This document shows, piece by piece, positions 27,015-36,332 of a stretch of 64,000 nucleotides of DNA (positions are counted from its first letter, which is position 1; the number at the start of each line of letters is the position of its first letter). Below the pieces are notes generated by a model. It did no database searches and was not told the origin of the DNA. It saw only the letters and a list, made by a program, of their open reading frames with translations. Made by a program: the position numbers and the translations under genes. Source of the DNA: CAVSRC01 sp963798195 (lineage in GTDB: Bacteria > Pseudomonadota > Alphaproteobacteria > Rhizobiales > Kaistiaceae); the NCBI GenBank assembly GCA_963798195.1, contig CAWCSF010000001.1:62001-126000 (forward strand). Reading direction: 5' to 3'.

Positions 27015-27797
27015 TTAGAAAAGCCCTTCGTAGGACCCGCCGTCCAGTTGCAAATTCTGGCCGGTCATGAAGCCTGCCTGGACGCTGCACAGGAAGGCGC
27101 AGGTGCTGCCGAATTCCTCGGGCAGTCCCATGCGTTTTGCCGGCAGCGAGTTGATAATGCGCTGGCGGGCCGCCTCAACCGTGATGTTGTTCGCCTTCGC
27201 GATGCGCTCCGCCATGAACTTCTGCCGGTCGGTATCGATGCGCTCGGGCAACAGGTTGTTGATCGTCACGTTGTCGGCCACCGCGTTCCGCGACAGGGAT
27301 TTGGAGATCGCCGTCAGGCCGGTTCGCGCCGCGGAGGAGAGGCCCATGTCTTCGAACTTCGGCGATTTTACCATGGCCGAAGTTATGTTGACGATCCGGC
27401 CGAACCGCCGCGCCCGCATGCCGGGAAGGAACGCCCTGATAAGCAGGATCGGCGCCAGCATGTTGGCTTCGATCGCCGAAATCCACTGGCCATGGTCCCA
27501 ATCGCCGAAATGACCAGGCGGCGGACCGGCATTGTTGTTTACGAGGATATCCGCCTCGGGAGATGCCTTGAACAGCGCCTGGCGGCCGTCGTCGCAGTTG
27601 ATGTCGGCCACCACGGGCGTCACCGAGACCCCGTATTTGGCCCCTAGCTCGTCCGCGGTCTGGCTGAGCCGCCCTTTGTCGAGGCCGTTGATGACGACAT
27701 CGCAGCCCTCCAGCGCCAGCGCTTCCGCGCATGCCCGGCCCAACCCGCGCGAGGAGGCGCAGACCACCGCTTTGCGACCTCGCAATCCGAAATCCAT
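27015..27797 (-). CDS. Short-chain dehydrogenase/reductase-like protein, atypical catalytic site
   Basis: This 260-residue Rossmann-fold SDR has an altered cofactor loop ASSRGLGRA near 14-22 and NNNAGPPPG near 87-95. The conserved Ser is in NITSAMVKSP near 137. The positions of the YxxxK pair read SSAAR, so both the catalytic Tyr and Lys are replaced. A BKR-like SDR subgroup with such losses is known and its chemistry is unclear. In this operon it could act on a ring-cleavage product, act as a non-redox enzyme or be structural. The ATG at 27797 has a GGGGTGAGG site. It lies 39 bp after the dioxygenase gene. Confidence 0.82.
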   Translation of the reverse strand: MDFGLRGRKAVVCASSRGLGRACAEALALEGCDVVINGLDKGRLSQTADELGAKYGVSVTPVVADINCDDGRQALFKASPEADILVNNNAGPPPGHFGDWDHGQWISAIEANMLAPILLIRAFLPGMRARRFGRIVNITSAMVKSPKFEDMGLSSAARTGLTAISKSLSRNAVADNVTINNLLPERIDTDRQKFMAERIAKANNITVEAARQRIINSLPAKRMGLPEEFGSTCAFLCSVQAGFMTGQNLQLDGGSYEGLF

Positions 27798-27836
27798 GAC
27801 CTCACCCCATCTATGTTGTTGTTTGCGCGTCCGGGC

Positions 27837-28832
27837 CTAGGCCGAACCGACCGGTTGCCAGACGGCGAAGCCGAGGCCGGTGCCGGTCAGGGCAGGCGTT
27901 CGGTAGGCCGGCGTGTACGACACCCAGGTCATGTTGAGATCGCGGGCGGCGGCAGCCACCACGAGCCAATTGCGGATTTCCGAACTGCCCGCCTGCAACC
28001 GCTTCACATTAAGCCCGGCAAGGAAATCGAGGTCCTTGCGCTTTATCGCGTCGATGATGGGGCGGTCGAGGTCTTCCTCGGCCTGAAAATGGCTGAGGCC
28101 GCCCGAGGCGATGATGCCAACCCGGAGATTTTCGGGATAGCTCGCGATGAGATCGCGAACGGCCTCTCCAAAGGCCAGGCACCTCTGTGGCCGGGGCGGG
28201 TTGGGCGGATAGAAGGTATTCATGAAGATCGGCACGATCGGCGTATCGGCGCCCTTCAGGTACTTGCGATGGATGAACGAGAAGGCATGTCCCTCGTACT
28301 TTTCGGGGACCAGGCCGTTCATGGTGGTTATGTCGAAGTCGCCTTCTCCGAGCCCGTCGATCAGATGTGAGGCCAGGCCGGCGTGAACCGGATAGTGGAC
28401 GTCCTCGCCATCCTCGAGCCTGCGCATCTGCGCGCGCCGAAACCAGTCCTCAACCGGTGAGCTGGCCGCGTTTCGGATCGTCTCGCCATAGTAGATGGCG
28501 ATCGGCGCCATCGCGGTGTCCTTGAACAACTCGTGCTGGTCGTCGCCGCACACGATCAGCACATCGAGTTTGGCTGCGGCGATCGCCTCGCGCATGTGCT
28601 GCATGGCCGACTGGACGGTGTTGTAGCGCTCGGTGAGGGCTGCCTCGCTCACGAGTTCGCCGGCATCGGCCGGCGCACGCGCCAGCAGGTCGTCATAGGT
28701 GCAGGGATCGCCATTGCGGTCGAAGTAGCGCCCGTTGGGATCGCGTTCGCGAAAGCCGGTCAGCCAGTCGGACAGCTCGCACGTCAGCATCACGCTGTGC
28801 GAGGACGCGAACGCCGCCACCAATTCCGCCAT
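27837..28832 (-). CDS. Class III extradiol ring-cleavage dioxygenase, LigB-like
   Basis: This 331-residue protein resembles the catalytic beta subunit (LigB) of protocatechuate 4,5-dioxygenase and related non-heme Fe(II) enzymes. Iron ligand His12 is in FASSHSVM at the same position as in LigB. The catalytic-base His is in IIASGGLSHFQ near 220, and DVLIVCGDDQHELF near 90-103 is a family block. It opens the aromatic ring next to two hydroxyls using O2. No separate small alpha subunit (LigA) is seen nearby, and the protein is shorter than the fused gallate dioxygenases of about 420 residues. The ATG at 28832 has GGGAGG upstream. It is the first gene of the catabolic operon. Confidence 0.85.
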   Translation of the reverse strand: MAELVAAFASSHSVMLTCELSDWLTGFRERDPNGRYFDRNGDPCTYDDLLARAPADAGELVSEAALTERYNTVQSAMQHMREAIAAAKLDVLIVCGDDQHELFKDTAMAPIAIYYGETIRNAASSPVEDWFRRAQMRRLEDGEDVHYPVHAGLASHLIDGLGEGDFDITTMNGLVPEKYEGHAFSFIHRKYLKGADTPIVPIFMNTFYPPNPPRPQRCLAFGEAVRDLIASYPENLRVGIIASGGLSHFQAEEDLDRPIIDAIKRKDLDFLAGLNVKRLQAGSSEIRNWLVVAAAARDLNMTWVSYTPAYRTPALTGTGLGFAVWQPVGSA

Positions 28833-28954
28833 TGCTCCCTCCCAAAGGGCGTGACCCGGACCGTTGCGGGGTCAGGAAAATTATCAGGTCTCGGCACCGA
28901 AAGGCGCATTTTCGCCCGACTGTGACCGGCCAGGCGGCTTGAGCAAACTCGGCG

Positions 28955-28983
28955 CTGGCAGCCTTTGTATTTTTGTGTATACT
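28955..28983 (+). promoter_or_regulatory. Putative promoter of the binding-protein gene with a GTATAC palindrome over the -10
   Basis: CTGGCA (28955-28960) and TATACT (28978-28983) are spaced by 17 bp and lie about 105 bp before the ATG at 29088. The palindrome GTATAC at 28977-28982 covers the -10, a place where a GntR/FCD repressor could block transcription. It lies in the 255-bp divergent region between the dioxygenase operon and the transport genes. Assignment is by motif only. Confidence 0.4.
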
Positions 28984-29087
28984 GAAACCTGCGCCGGGTA
29001 ACAAGTCAAAGTTTCGCAGAGGGTTCTGGGCTCGCGGGCTTCGCAAAAACGACGGATGGCAGCCGGCTGCACCGAGGGAGGAACAAC

Positions 29088-30680
29088 ATGAAGAAAGACA
29101 GCAGCGACCGCATCACCACCGGCCTTACGCGCCGGCAAGTGCTCAGGAACACCGCCCTGACCATGTCATTCGGCGGAGTCGTCGGCATGGGCTTGCACAT
29201 GCCGTCGGCATTGGCCGGCACCGATCCCAACACCCTTGTGGTGACGGTCGGAAATGAGATCGCCACGCTCGATCCGGACCACTACTCCAACTGGAACGAC
29301 TACTGGGTGATCGGCAACATGTTCGAGGGGCTGTATCGCCCTGACTTGTCGGGCGATCTGGTGCCGGCTCTGGCCGAAAAGGTCGATCTCAGCGCCGACG
29401 GCCTTGTCTACACGATCACGTTGCGCGCAGGCGCCAAGTTCCACAACGGCGAGCCGGTCACCTCCGACGACGCCATCTTCAGCCTGAACCGCACCTTCAA
29501 TCCTGACACGCGCAACCAGCGGCGCACGCTGCTGGCGACCAACATCGAGAACATTGAGCGCGTCGATGATCGGACGTTCAAGCTGCACCTGAAGCAGATC
29601 GACTCGGAGACCATCGCCAAGTTCAGCTTCTACTGGCAGATCAAGCCGAAGAAATACCTCGAGGAGGTCGGCGACGAGGGCTTCGCCGCGAATCCGATCG
29701 GCACGGGCCCATTTCAGTTCGTCGAGCGCAAGCCGAACCAGTACATCCGCATGAAGGCGTTCAAGGACTATTGGGGCGACCAGCCGAACATCGCGGAGGT
29801 CATGCTCAAGATCGTGCCCGAGGAGCAAAGCCGCCTCGCGCAGGTGCTGGCCGGCGAGGCTGATGTCGTCACGCCGATTTCGCCGGTCGTGGCGGAGAAG
29901 CTGAAGGCATCTGCGGCGGTCAACGTCGTCAGGGTCGACGCGCTTCTCAACGTGATCCTGTTCTACAGCACGCTCCATCCGGAGACGGCGAAAAAGGACG
30001 TTCGCCAGGCCCTGTCTTTCGCCATCGACCGCGAGGCGATGCGGAAGTCACTGGTTCTGGGTTACGCCGCGCAGCAGGAGCTGTGGTGCACGGCGGGTCA
30101 GCCGGCCTGCGACACCACCGGCGTCGAGCCCTACACCTACGATCCCAAAAAGGCCCGCGCTCTGCTGGAGAAGGCCAATTTCGACTTCAGCAAGCCGATC
30201 AAGTTCCTCGGCCAGGCCGGCGGACGCGTGGCGGCCAGCAAGGAAACCTGCGAGGCCATCGCGCAGTACTACAATCAGGTCGGCGTGCAGGTGACGCTCG
30301 AACTGCTCGAGTTCGGCGCGTGGAACGCGATCAAGGGTGCCGAAGTGAAGGATCCCTCCTACGCCGTCATCTTCTCGACGGCGCCGGATCCCTCGAAGGA
30401 CGTCGCCTACAAGCTCTTCGTCAATACGAACTCCAAGACCCGCTCGGCCTATGTGTTCGACGAAGAGAACGACAAGATGCTGGCGAAGATGAACACCATC
30501 ATCGACCCGAAGGAGCGGTACGACTTCCTCAACAAGATCATGCGCCGCCTGCATGATGAGGCTTTCATCCTCCCGCTTTGGGCGATGGACTCTCTCTACG
30601 TGACGGCGAAGAACATCGATCTGAAGGTGCCGCCTTACCTGTCCTACACGGCCCTCGACAACGTATCGAAGTCCGCCTGA
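29088..30680 (+). CDS. Tat-exported ABC substrate-binding protein, DppA/OppA family
   Basis: This 530-residue SBP_bac_5 protein would bind a small solute in the periplasm. The N-terminus has a twin-arginine signal (LTRRQVL at 13-19, then a hydrophobic stretch and cleavage near ALA-GT, residue 44). Family blocks are GNMFEGLYRPD near 82, AKFHNGEPVTSDDAIFSLNRT near 122-142, NPIGTGPFQFVERKP near 203-217 and RQALSFAIDREAMRKSLV near 307-324. The ATG has GGGAGG upstream. Because it diverges from the ring-cleavage operon and converges with an ABC transporter lacking its own binding protein (33435-37243), it is the probable partner of that transporter. An aromatic acid or conjugate is a possible ligand; the family mostly binds peptides but also other solutes. 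Confidence 0.9.
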   Translation: MKKDSSDRITTGLTRRQVLRNTALTMSFGGVVGMGLHMPSALAGTDPNTLVVTVGNEIATLDPDHYSNWNDYWVIGNMFEGLYRPDLSGDLVPALAEKVDLSADGLVYTITLRAGAKFHNGEPVTSDDAIFSLNRTFNPDTRNQRRTLLATNIENIERVDDRTFKLHLKQIDSETIAKFSFYWQIKPKKYLEEVGDEGFAANPIGTGPFQFVERKPNQYIRMKAFKDYWGDQPNIAEVMLKIVPEEQSRLAQVLAGEADVVTPISPVVAEKLKASAAVNVVRVDALLNVILFYSTLHPETAKKDVRQALSFAIDREAMRKSLVLGYAAQQELWCTAGQPACDTTGVEPYTYDPKKARALLEKANFDFSKPIKFLGQAGGRVAASKETCEAIAQYYNQVGVQVTLELLEFGAWNAIKGAEVKDPSYAVIFSTAPDPSKDVAYKLFVNTNSKTRSAYVFDEENDKMLAKMNTIIDPKERYDFLNKIMRRLHDEAFILPLWAMDSLYVTAKNIDLKVPPYLSYTALDNVSKSA

Positions 30681-30717
30681 CGGCCACTTACGGCATTTCA
30701 CCTTGACGATCTGCCTG

Positions 30718-30746
30718 GCAGCGCCCCCCTCGGGGCGCTGCTCTTT
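30718..30746 (+). terminator. Rho-independent terminator-like hairpin after the binding-protein gene
   Basis: The arms GCAGCGCCCC (30718-30727) and GGGGCGCTGC (30732-30741) form a perfect 10-bp stem with a 4-base loop, followed by TCTTT. It lies 37 bp after the stop and before the aldo/keto reductase gene, so it may reduce read-through rather than end the operon. Confidence 0.7.
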
Positions 30747-30772
30747 CGTCAGGCGATAGGCAGAGGGGATTG

Positions 30773-31705
30773 ATGCTCCGGCACGACGTGGGCAGTTCGG
30801 GATTGCGGGTTTCGTCGATCGGCCTCGGCTGCAACAATTTCGGCGGCCGGCTCGATCAGGCAGAAACCGCATCTATCGTGCATAGTGCGCTCGACCACGG
30901 CATCACGCTGTTCGATACCGCTCCGAACTACGGCGAAGGTCGCTCGGAAGCGATGCTTGGTGAAGCCCTCGGTGCCCGGCGCAAGGACATCGTTCTGGCC
31001 ACCAAATTCGGGGCGCGCAGCGCCGATGCCGGTCGCCGCTATGACAACTCGCGTCAGAACATCATGCATTCGGTCGAGCGCAGCTTGACCGCACTCCGCA
31101 CGGAATGGATCGACCTCTACCAGATGCACTGGCCCGATTCCGCGACGCCGATCGAGGAAAGTCTCCGCGCTCTCGATGACCTCGTGCGTCAGGGCAAGGT
31201 CCGCTACGTCGGCTGTTCCAACATGCCGGCCTGGCAGCTTGTCGATGCTCAGTGGACCGCGCGAACCCAAAATCTGTCGGCCTTCATTTCCTGTCAGGAC
31301 GAGTACTCATTGCTCGCGCGCACCATCGAGCGCGAACTCATTCCCGCAATTTCCGCCTGCGGCCTTGGCCTGCTGGCCTACTCGCCGCTGGCCTCCGGCC
31401 TGCTCACCGGAAAATACCGGAGCGGCGGCGGAGGCCCGACCGACGGCAGGCTTTCGGCACCGGGAATCTTCACCGACAAATTCCTGAACGAGTCCAATCT
31501 TGCTCGGGTATCGGCGCTCTCGGAGTTGGCAGATCGCTACGGGCTCGCCTTGCTTGACGTGGCGTTGCGCTGGCTTGCTTCGCGGCCGGCCGTGTCGAGC
31601 ATATTGGTCGCCGCGATGACTCCGGATCAGCTTGCCGCAAACGTTCGCGCAGCGGCGGGCGAACTGCCGGGTGAACTGCTGTGCGAACTGGACCACCAAC
31701 GCTGA
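30773..31705 (+). CDS. Aldo/keto reductase
   Basis: This 310-residue NADPH-dependent TIM-barrel oxidoreductase has the catalytic tetrad regions FDTAPNYGEGRSE near 43-55 (Asp, Tyr), LATKFG near 76 (Lys) and DLYQMHWPDS near 112-121 (His). LGLLAYSPLASGLLTGKY near 199-216 is the usual AKR block for yeast-Kbeta-like family members. I took the ATG at 30773; a TTG precedes it directly. It follows the binding-protein terminator and precedes two isomerase-like genes, so a role in reducing a carbonyl intermediate or imported sugar is possible but not shown. Confidence 0.9.
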   Translation: MLRHDVGSSGLRVSSIGLGCNNFGGRLDQAETASIVHSALDHGITLFDTAPNYGEGRSEAMLGEALGARRKDIVLATKFGARSADAGRRYDNSRQNIMHSVERSLTALRTEWIDLYQMHWPDSATPIEESLRALDDLVRQGKVRYVGCSNMPAWQLVDAQWTARTQNLSAFISCQDEYSLLARTIERELIPAISACGLGLLAYSPLASGLLTGKYRSGGGGPTDGRLSAPGIFTDKFLNESNLARVSALSELADRYGLALLDVALRWLASRPAVSSILVAAMTPDQLAANVRAAAGELPGELLCELDHQR

Positions 31706-31749
31706 CCGCGACGTAAAAAAATCGCCGAGACATCTGGAAAGGGCATCGC

Positions 31750-32586
31750 ATGACTCTTCTTGCCATGGCACCGACGACATTGCCTGAGACAGCACCGCTG
31801 GAATTCATCGCGGCCGCGGCGGAGGCCGGCTACGATGCAGTCGGTCTGCGCCTCAATCGCTCGCCGGGCCTGCCTTTCAGTCCGGTGGTCGGCGACGCGC
31901 CGCTCATCCGCGAGATCAAGCGGGCGTTGGCGGACACTGGACTGAGCGTCCTCGATATTTTCAGCTTTTATCTCGAGCCGGTGATCGACCTCGACATGTT
32001 TCGCGCGGCGATGGAGATCGGCAGCGAACTCGGTGGCCGCTACGCGCTGGTCATGGGCGACGATCCGGATTGGTCGCGGCAACGGGAGAACTTCGCAAGG
32101 GTTGCCGAGATGGCGGCGGGATTTGGTCTGGTCCCGGCGCTCGAACCGGCGGTTACCCGGCCGCTCGCCTCTCACCGCCTGAGCGAATTGCTGATCGCCG
32201 AGTCGGGCCGGAGCGACGCCGTCATCTGTCTCGATCCGCTCAATCTTATGCGCGCCGGCGAGACCGCTGCGGACATCGCTTCGATGAACCCGCGGCTGTT
32301 TCCCTTCGCGCAGATCGGCGACGGGTTTCTCGACGCCGGCGGATTCGATCCCGCCAAGCTCGGGAAGATGAGCCCGAACCGCAGGGCGATGATCGGCGAT
32401 GGCGATCTGCCGGTGACTGCGATCCTTGATGCGCTTCCGGCGGGAATCCCCCTCAGTGTCGAGACGCCGGTGGCGATTGGAATCGCCGAAGGGCGTGGCG
32501 TACCCAGCGCCGCCGAATGGGCGAAGCGGACACTCAGCAATGCGCGCGAATTTCTCGACGGCTACAGGCGCGATGGAGCGAACTGA
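31750..32586 (+). CDS. TIM-barrel sugar phosphate isomerase/epimerase-like protein (paralogue 1)
   Basis: This 278-residue protein of the AP-endonuclease-2/xylose-isomerase-like TIM-barrel superfamily has EAGYDAVGLRLNRSPGLPF near 25-43, a substrate-site glutamate in LVPALEPAVTRPLAS near 125-139 and CLDPLNLMRAG near 160. It ends one base into the next gene (TGATG), whose product is clearly homologous. Members include hydroxypyruvate isomerases, inosose dehydratases and epimerases. The substrate cannot be told here. The start ATG has a GGAAAGGG site upstream. Confidence 0.8.
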   Translation: MTLLAMAPTTLPETAPLEFIAAAAEAGYDAVGLRLNRSPGLPFSPVVGDAPLIREIKRALADTGLSVLDIFSFYLEPVIDLDMFRAAMEIGSELGGRYALVMGDDPDWSRQRENFARVAEMAAGFGLVPALEPAVTRPLASHRLSELLIAESGRSDAVICLDPLNLMRAGETAADIASMNPRLFPFAQIGDGFLDAGGFDPAKLGKMSPNRRAMIGDGDLPVTAILDALPAGIPLSVETPVAIGIAEGRGVPSAAEWAKRTLSNAREFLDGYRRDGAN

Positions 32587-33410
32587 TGAACCCGCTTATC
32601 CTCGCGCCGACGTCGGTGATGGAGACCCCGCCGCTGGACTTCCTGCGGATCGCGGGCGAGGTAGGCTATGACGGCGTCGGCCTGCGTCTCTATCGTTCGC
32701 CGCGTCTGCCCTATCATCCGGTGCTCGGCGACGCGCCGCTGATCCGCGACATGAAGCGGACGATCGCCGAATACGGACTGCGCGTCGTCGACATCTTCAC
32801 CTTCTATCTTCAGCCGGAAACGAATGTGGACGACTTCCGTCCGGCCCTCGAGCTTGGTGCGGAGTTCGGCGCCAGCCATGCCGTGGTTCAGGGGGACGAT
32901 GCCGACTGGCCGCGCCTTCGCGATCGTTTCGAGCAGATCTGCGTCAGCGCCGGTGACCTGGGTCTCACCATCATCCTCGAGTTCATGCCGGCGCGCGCGT
33001 TGGCGACACTTGAACTTGCCATCCGCCTTCTCGGCGAAACCGAGCAACGCAACACTGCGATCCTCATCGATCCGCTGCACCTCGCGCGCTCGGGAGGTAC
33101 GCCGGAGGACGTCCGGCGCGCCGACGCGAAGCTGTTTCCATTCGCGCAGTTCTGCGACGGGATGCTCAAACCCGGCGAACCCGATCTCTCGCTTCTCGGT
33201 CAGGCGGCGATGGACACCGGCGCCCGGTGCCTGCCCGGCGAGGGCATGCTTCCGTTGCGGCCTTTGCTGGACGCGTTGCCGGCGGACCTTCCGCTAAGCA
33301 TCGAGGTTCTGCCGCAGCCGGGTATCAGCGTGGGTGAAGCAAGGGACTGGGCGTCGCTGCTGCTCGATTCGACGCGCCGCTATCTTGCCGAAAGCACCGC
33401 CGGTCGATAG
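32586..33410 (+). CDS. TIM-barrel sugar phosphate isomerase/epimerase-like protein (paralogue 2)
   Basis: This 274-residue paralogue of the preceding protein has the same landmarks: EVGYDGVGLRLYRSPRLPY near 22-40, a glutamate in LTIILEFMPARAL near 122-134, LIDPLHLARSGGTPEDVRR near 159-177 and a late IEVLP. The ATG at 32586 overlaps the upstream stop by one base, so the two are translationally coupled and may form a heteromer or act in sequence. The frame is open upstream, but only inside the neighbouring gene. Confidence 0.8.
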   Translation: MNPLILAPTSVMETPPLDFLRIAGEVGYDGVGLRLYRSPRLPYHPVLGDAPLIRDMKRTIAEYGLRVVDIFTFYLQPETNVDDFRPALELGAEFGASHAVVQGDDADWPRLRDRFEQICVSAGDLGLTIILEFMPARALATLELAIRLLGETEQRNTAILIDPLHLARSGGTPEDVRRADAKLFPFAQFCDGMLKPGEPDLSLLGQAAMDTGARCLPGEGMLPLRPLLDALPADLPLSIEVLPQPGISVGEARDWASLLLDSTRRYLAESTAGR

Positions 33411-33434
33411 TCGCCGCCGATCGGCGCCGGCAAC

Positions 33435-34450
<1,016 letters not shown>

Positions 34451-34454
<4 letters not shown>

Positions 34455-35416
34455 TGGCCGTCCTCTCCCAGCCAGCAGAACATGCGGTGTCGCGTGCCGA
34501 CCATCGTCTCGCGAGGCAGTTCGTTCCGGCAGCGCGGCATTGCCGACGAACAGCGGTCGACGAACGCGCAGTAGTTGCCAAGGTCGGCAAGGTTGGGGAC
34601 CTGGCCCGGTATGGAGCGCAGGGTGACTTCGGTTCCGTCGAGTCTCGGAATCGAAGCGAGCAGCGCCTGCGTGTAGGGATGGCGCGGTGCCGAGAAGATG
34701 CTCTCTACCGGTCCCTCCTCGACGATGCGCCCGGCATACATGATGGCGACGCGATCGCAGACGCGGCGGATCACGCCGAGGTCGTGGGTGACGATGATAA
34801 TAGCCGTGCCGCGGCGGTCGCGAATATCGCGGAACAGGACGAGGATCTCTTCCTGTACGGTGGCGTCGAGCGCGGTGGTCGGCTCGTCGGCGAGCAAAAG
34901 CTTCGGCGCGGTGGCGCTCGCCATCGCGATCAGGATGCGCTGGCGCATGCCGCCCGACAGCTCGTGCGGATATTGCCGCAGTCGCGTTTCCGGCGAGGTG
35001 AGCTGCACCGCCGACAGCAATTCGATCGAGCGGCCGCGAACTGCATCCGCCGCCAATCCTGCGCGATTGGTGAGCACTTCCCCGAGCTGGTTCCCGATCG
35101 TGAACATCGGGTCCAGGGACGTCATCGGATTCTGCAGCACCATCGAGATTTCGCGTCCGCGCAATTGTCTGAGCGCCGCATTGCTCATGGCATTGAGCGA
35201 GCGCCCATCAAACTTGACTTCGCCGGTCACCTGCGCCGCTGCGGGCAGGGAACGCGCGATCGCCGCGCAGAGCGTGGTCTTGCCGCTTCCCGACTCCCCG
35301 GCGATCCCGAGGATTTCGCCGGGCGCGAGATCGAGGTCGACATGCGAGACAGCGCGCACCGGCTTTTCGGGGCCGCCGAAACTGACGGTCAGATCGCGGA
35401 CTTCGATGAGAGACAT
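34451..35416 (-). CDS. Oligopeptide-type ABC transporter ATP-binding protein, OppD type
   Basis: This 321-residue ATPase subunit has Walker A GESGSGKTT near 38-46, a Q-loop VLQNPMTSLDP (the usual QD reads QN), the signature ELSGGMRQR, Walker B LLLADEPTTALD and H-loop IVTHDLGV. The C-terminal cysteine motif is CAFVDRCSSAMPRC. It starts at the ATG at 35416, 7 bp after the OppC-type gene. It works with the OppF-type partner to energise import. Confidence 0.92.
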
Positions 35417-35423
35417 CAGGGGT

Positions 35424-36332
35424 TCACAACCTGCTGCGCGGATCGAGACGCGCGCGCACCCAGCGACCGAGCGTGTTGAAACTGAGCACGGCTATGACGA
35501 TGGCGAGACCCGGCAAGGTGGTAAGCCACCACGCGAAACCGAGAAATGTCCGACCGTCCGCGAGCATCAGGCCCCAGGAGACCTGCGGCGGTTGGATGCC
35601 GACGCCGAGAAACGACAGTGACGATTCAAGGATGATGGCGCGCCCAATATCGAGTAGGGCGAGCACCGCCACCGAGTTGAACGCGTTGGGCAGGACGTGT
35701 CGCCAGATGATCCGCCACGACGGTACGCCGGCGACGCGCGCCAGCGTGACATAGTCCCGCTCCTTGATGCCTATGGCCTCGCTGCGAACCAGCCGCGCAT
35801 AGCGCGCCCAGTTGGCGATCACCATGACGGTGATGATGTTGCCGAAGCCCGAGCCGAGTGCGGCGACCAGGGCCAGCGCCAGCAGGATAAAAGGCAGCGC
35901 GAGAAACGCATCGACGACACGCATGATGATCGTCTCGACGATTCCGCGGACATAACCTGCAATGACGCCAACGGCGACGCCGATGGTCCCGCCGAACAGG
36001 GTCGCGGCAGCAGCCGTCGCGAGGGATATGCGCGCTCCAGCAATGAGGCGACTCAGAACATCGCGACCGAGCTGGTCCGTGCCGAAGAAATGCTGGATCG
36101 TGCCGCCCTCCTGCCACGCCGGCGGTGCCAGAATGTTTGACAGGTCGATCGCGTCCTTCGCGTAAGGCGCGATCGTCTGGCCAAAAACGGCGGCGACGAC
36201 CAGAAGCGTGCACGACACAGTCACGAAAAGCGGCGGCCGGTCCGGGCTTAGGAGAGCACCGATGAAAACGCGACGCGCCAGGCCTGTCGGCCGGCCCTGT
36301 GCGGAAGACACCACGGTGACCTGCTCGCTCAC
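35424..36332 (-). CDS. Oligopeptide-type ABC transporter permease, OppC type
   Basis: This 302-residue permease has six membrane helices. The OppC-type block HFFGTDQLGRDVLSRLIAGARISL lies near 86-109, the EAA-loop region is ARVAGVPSWRIIWRHVLPN near 208-226, and the family ending is LDPRSRL. It starts at a GTG (36332) that overlaps the OppB-type stop by 4 nt (GTGA). Confidence 0.9.
   Translation of the reverse strand: MSEQVTVVSSAQGRPTGLARRVFIGALLSPDRPPLFVTVSCTLLVVAAVFGQTIAPYAKDAIDLSNILAPPAWQEGGTIQHFFGTDQLGRDVLSRLIAGARISLATAAAATLFGGTIGVAVGVIAGYVRGIVETIIMRVVDAFLALPFILLALALVAALGSGFGNIITVMVIANWARYARLVRSEAIGIKERDYVTLARVAGVPSWRIIWRHVLPNAFNSVAVLALLDIGRAIILESSLSFLGVGIQPPQVSWGLMLADGRTFLGFAWWLTTLPGLAIVIAVLSFNTLGRWVRARLDPRSRL

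Noticed and set aside
33411..33434. A short palindrome CGCCGATCGGCG between the converging isomerase and ABC ATPase genes
   Set aside because: There is no T-run and the stem is short; such palindromes are common in GC-rich DNA, so I do not call a terminator.
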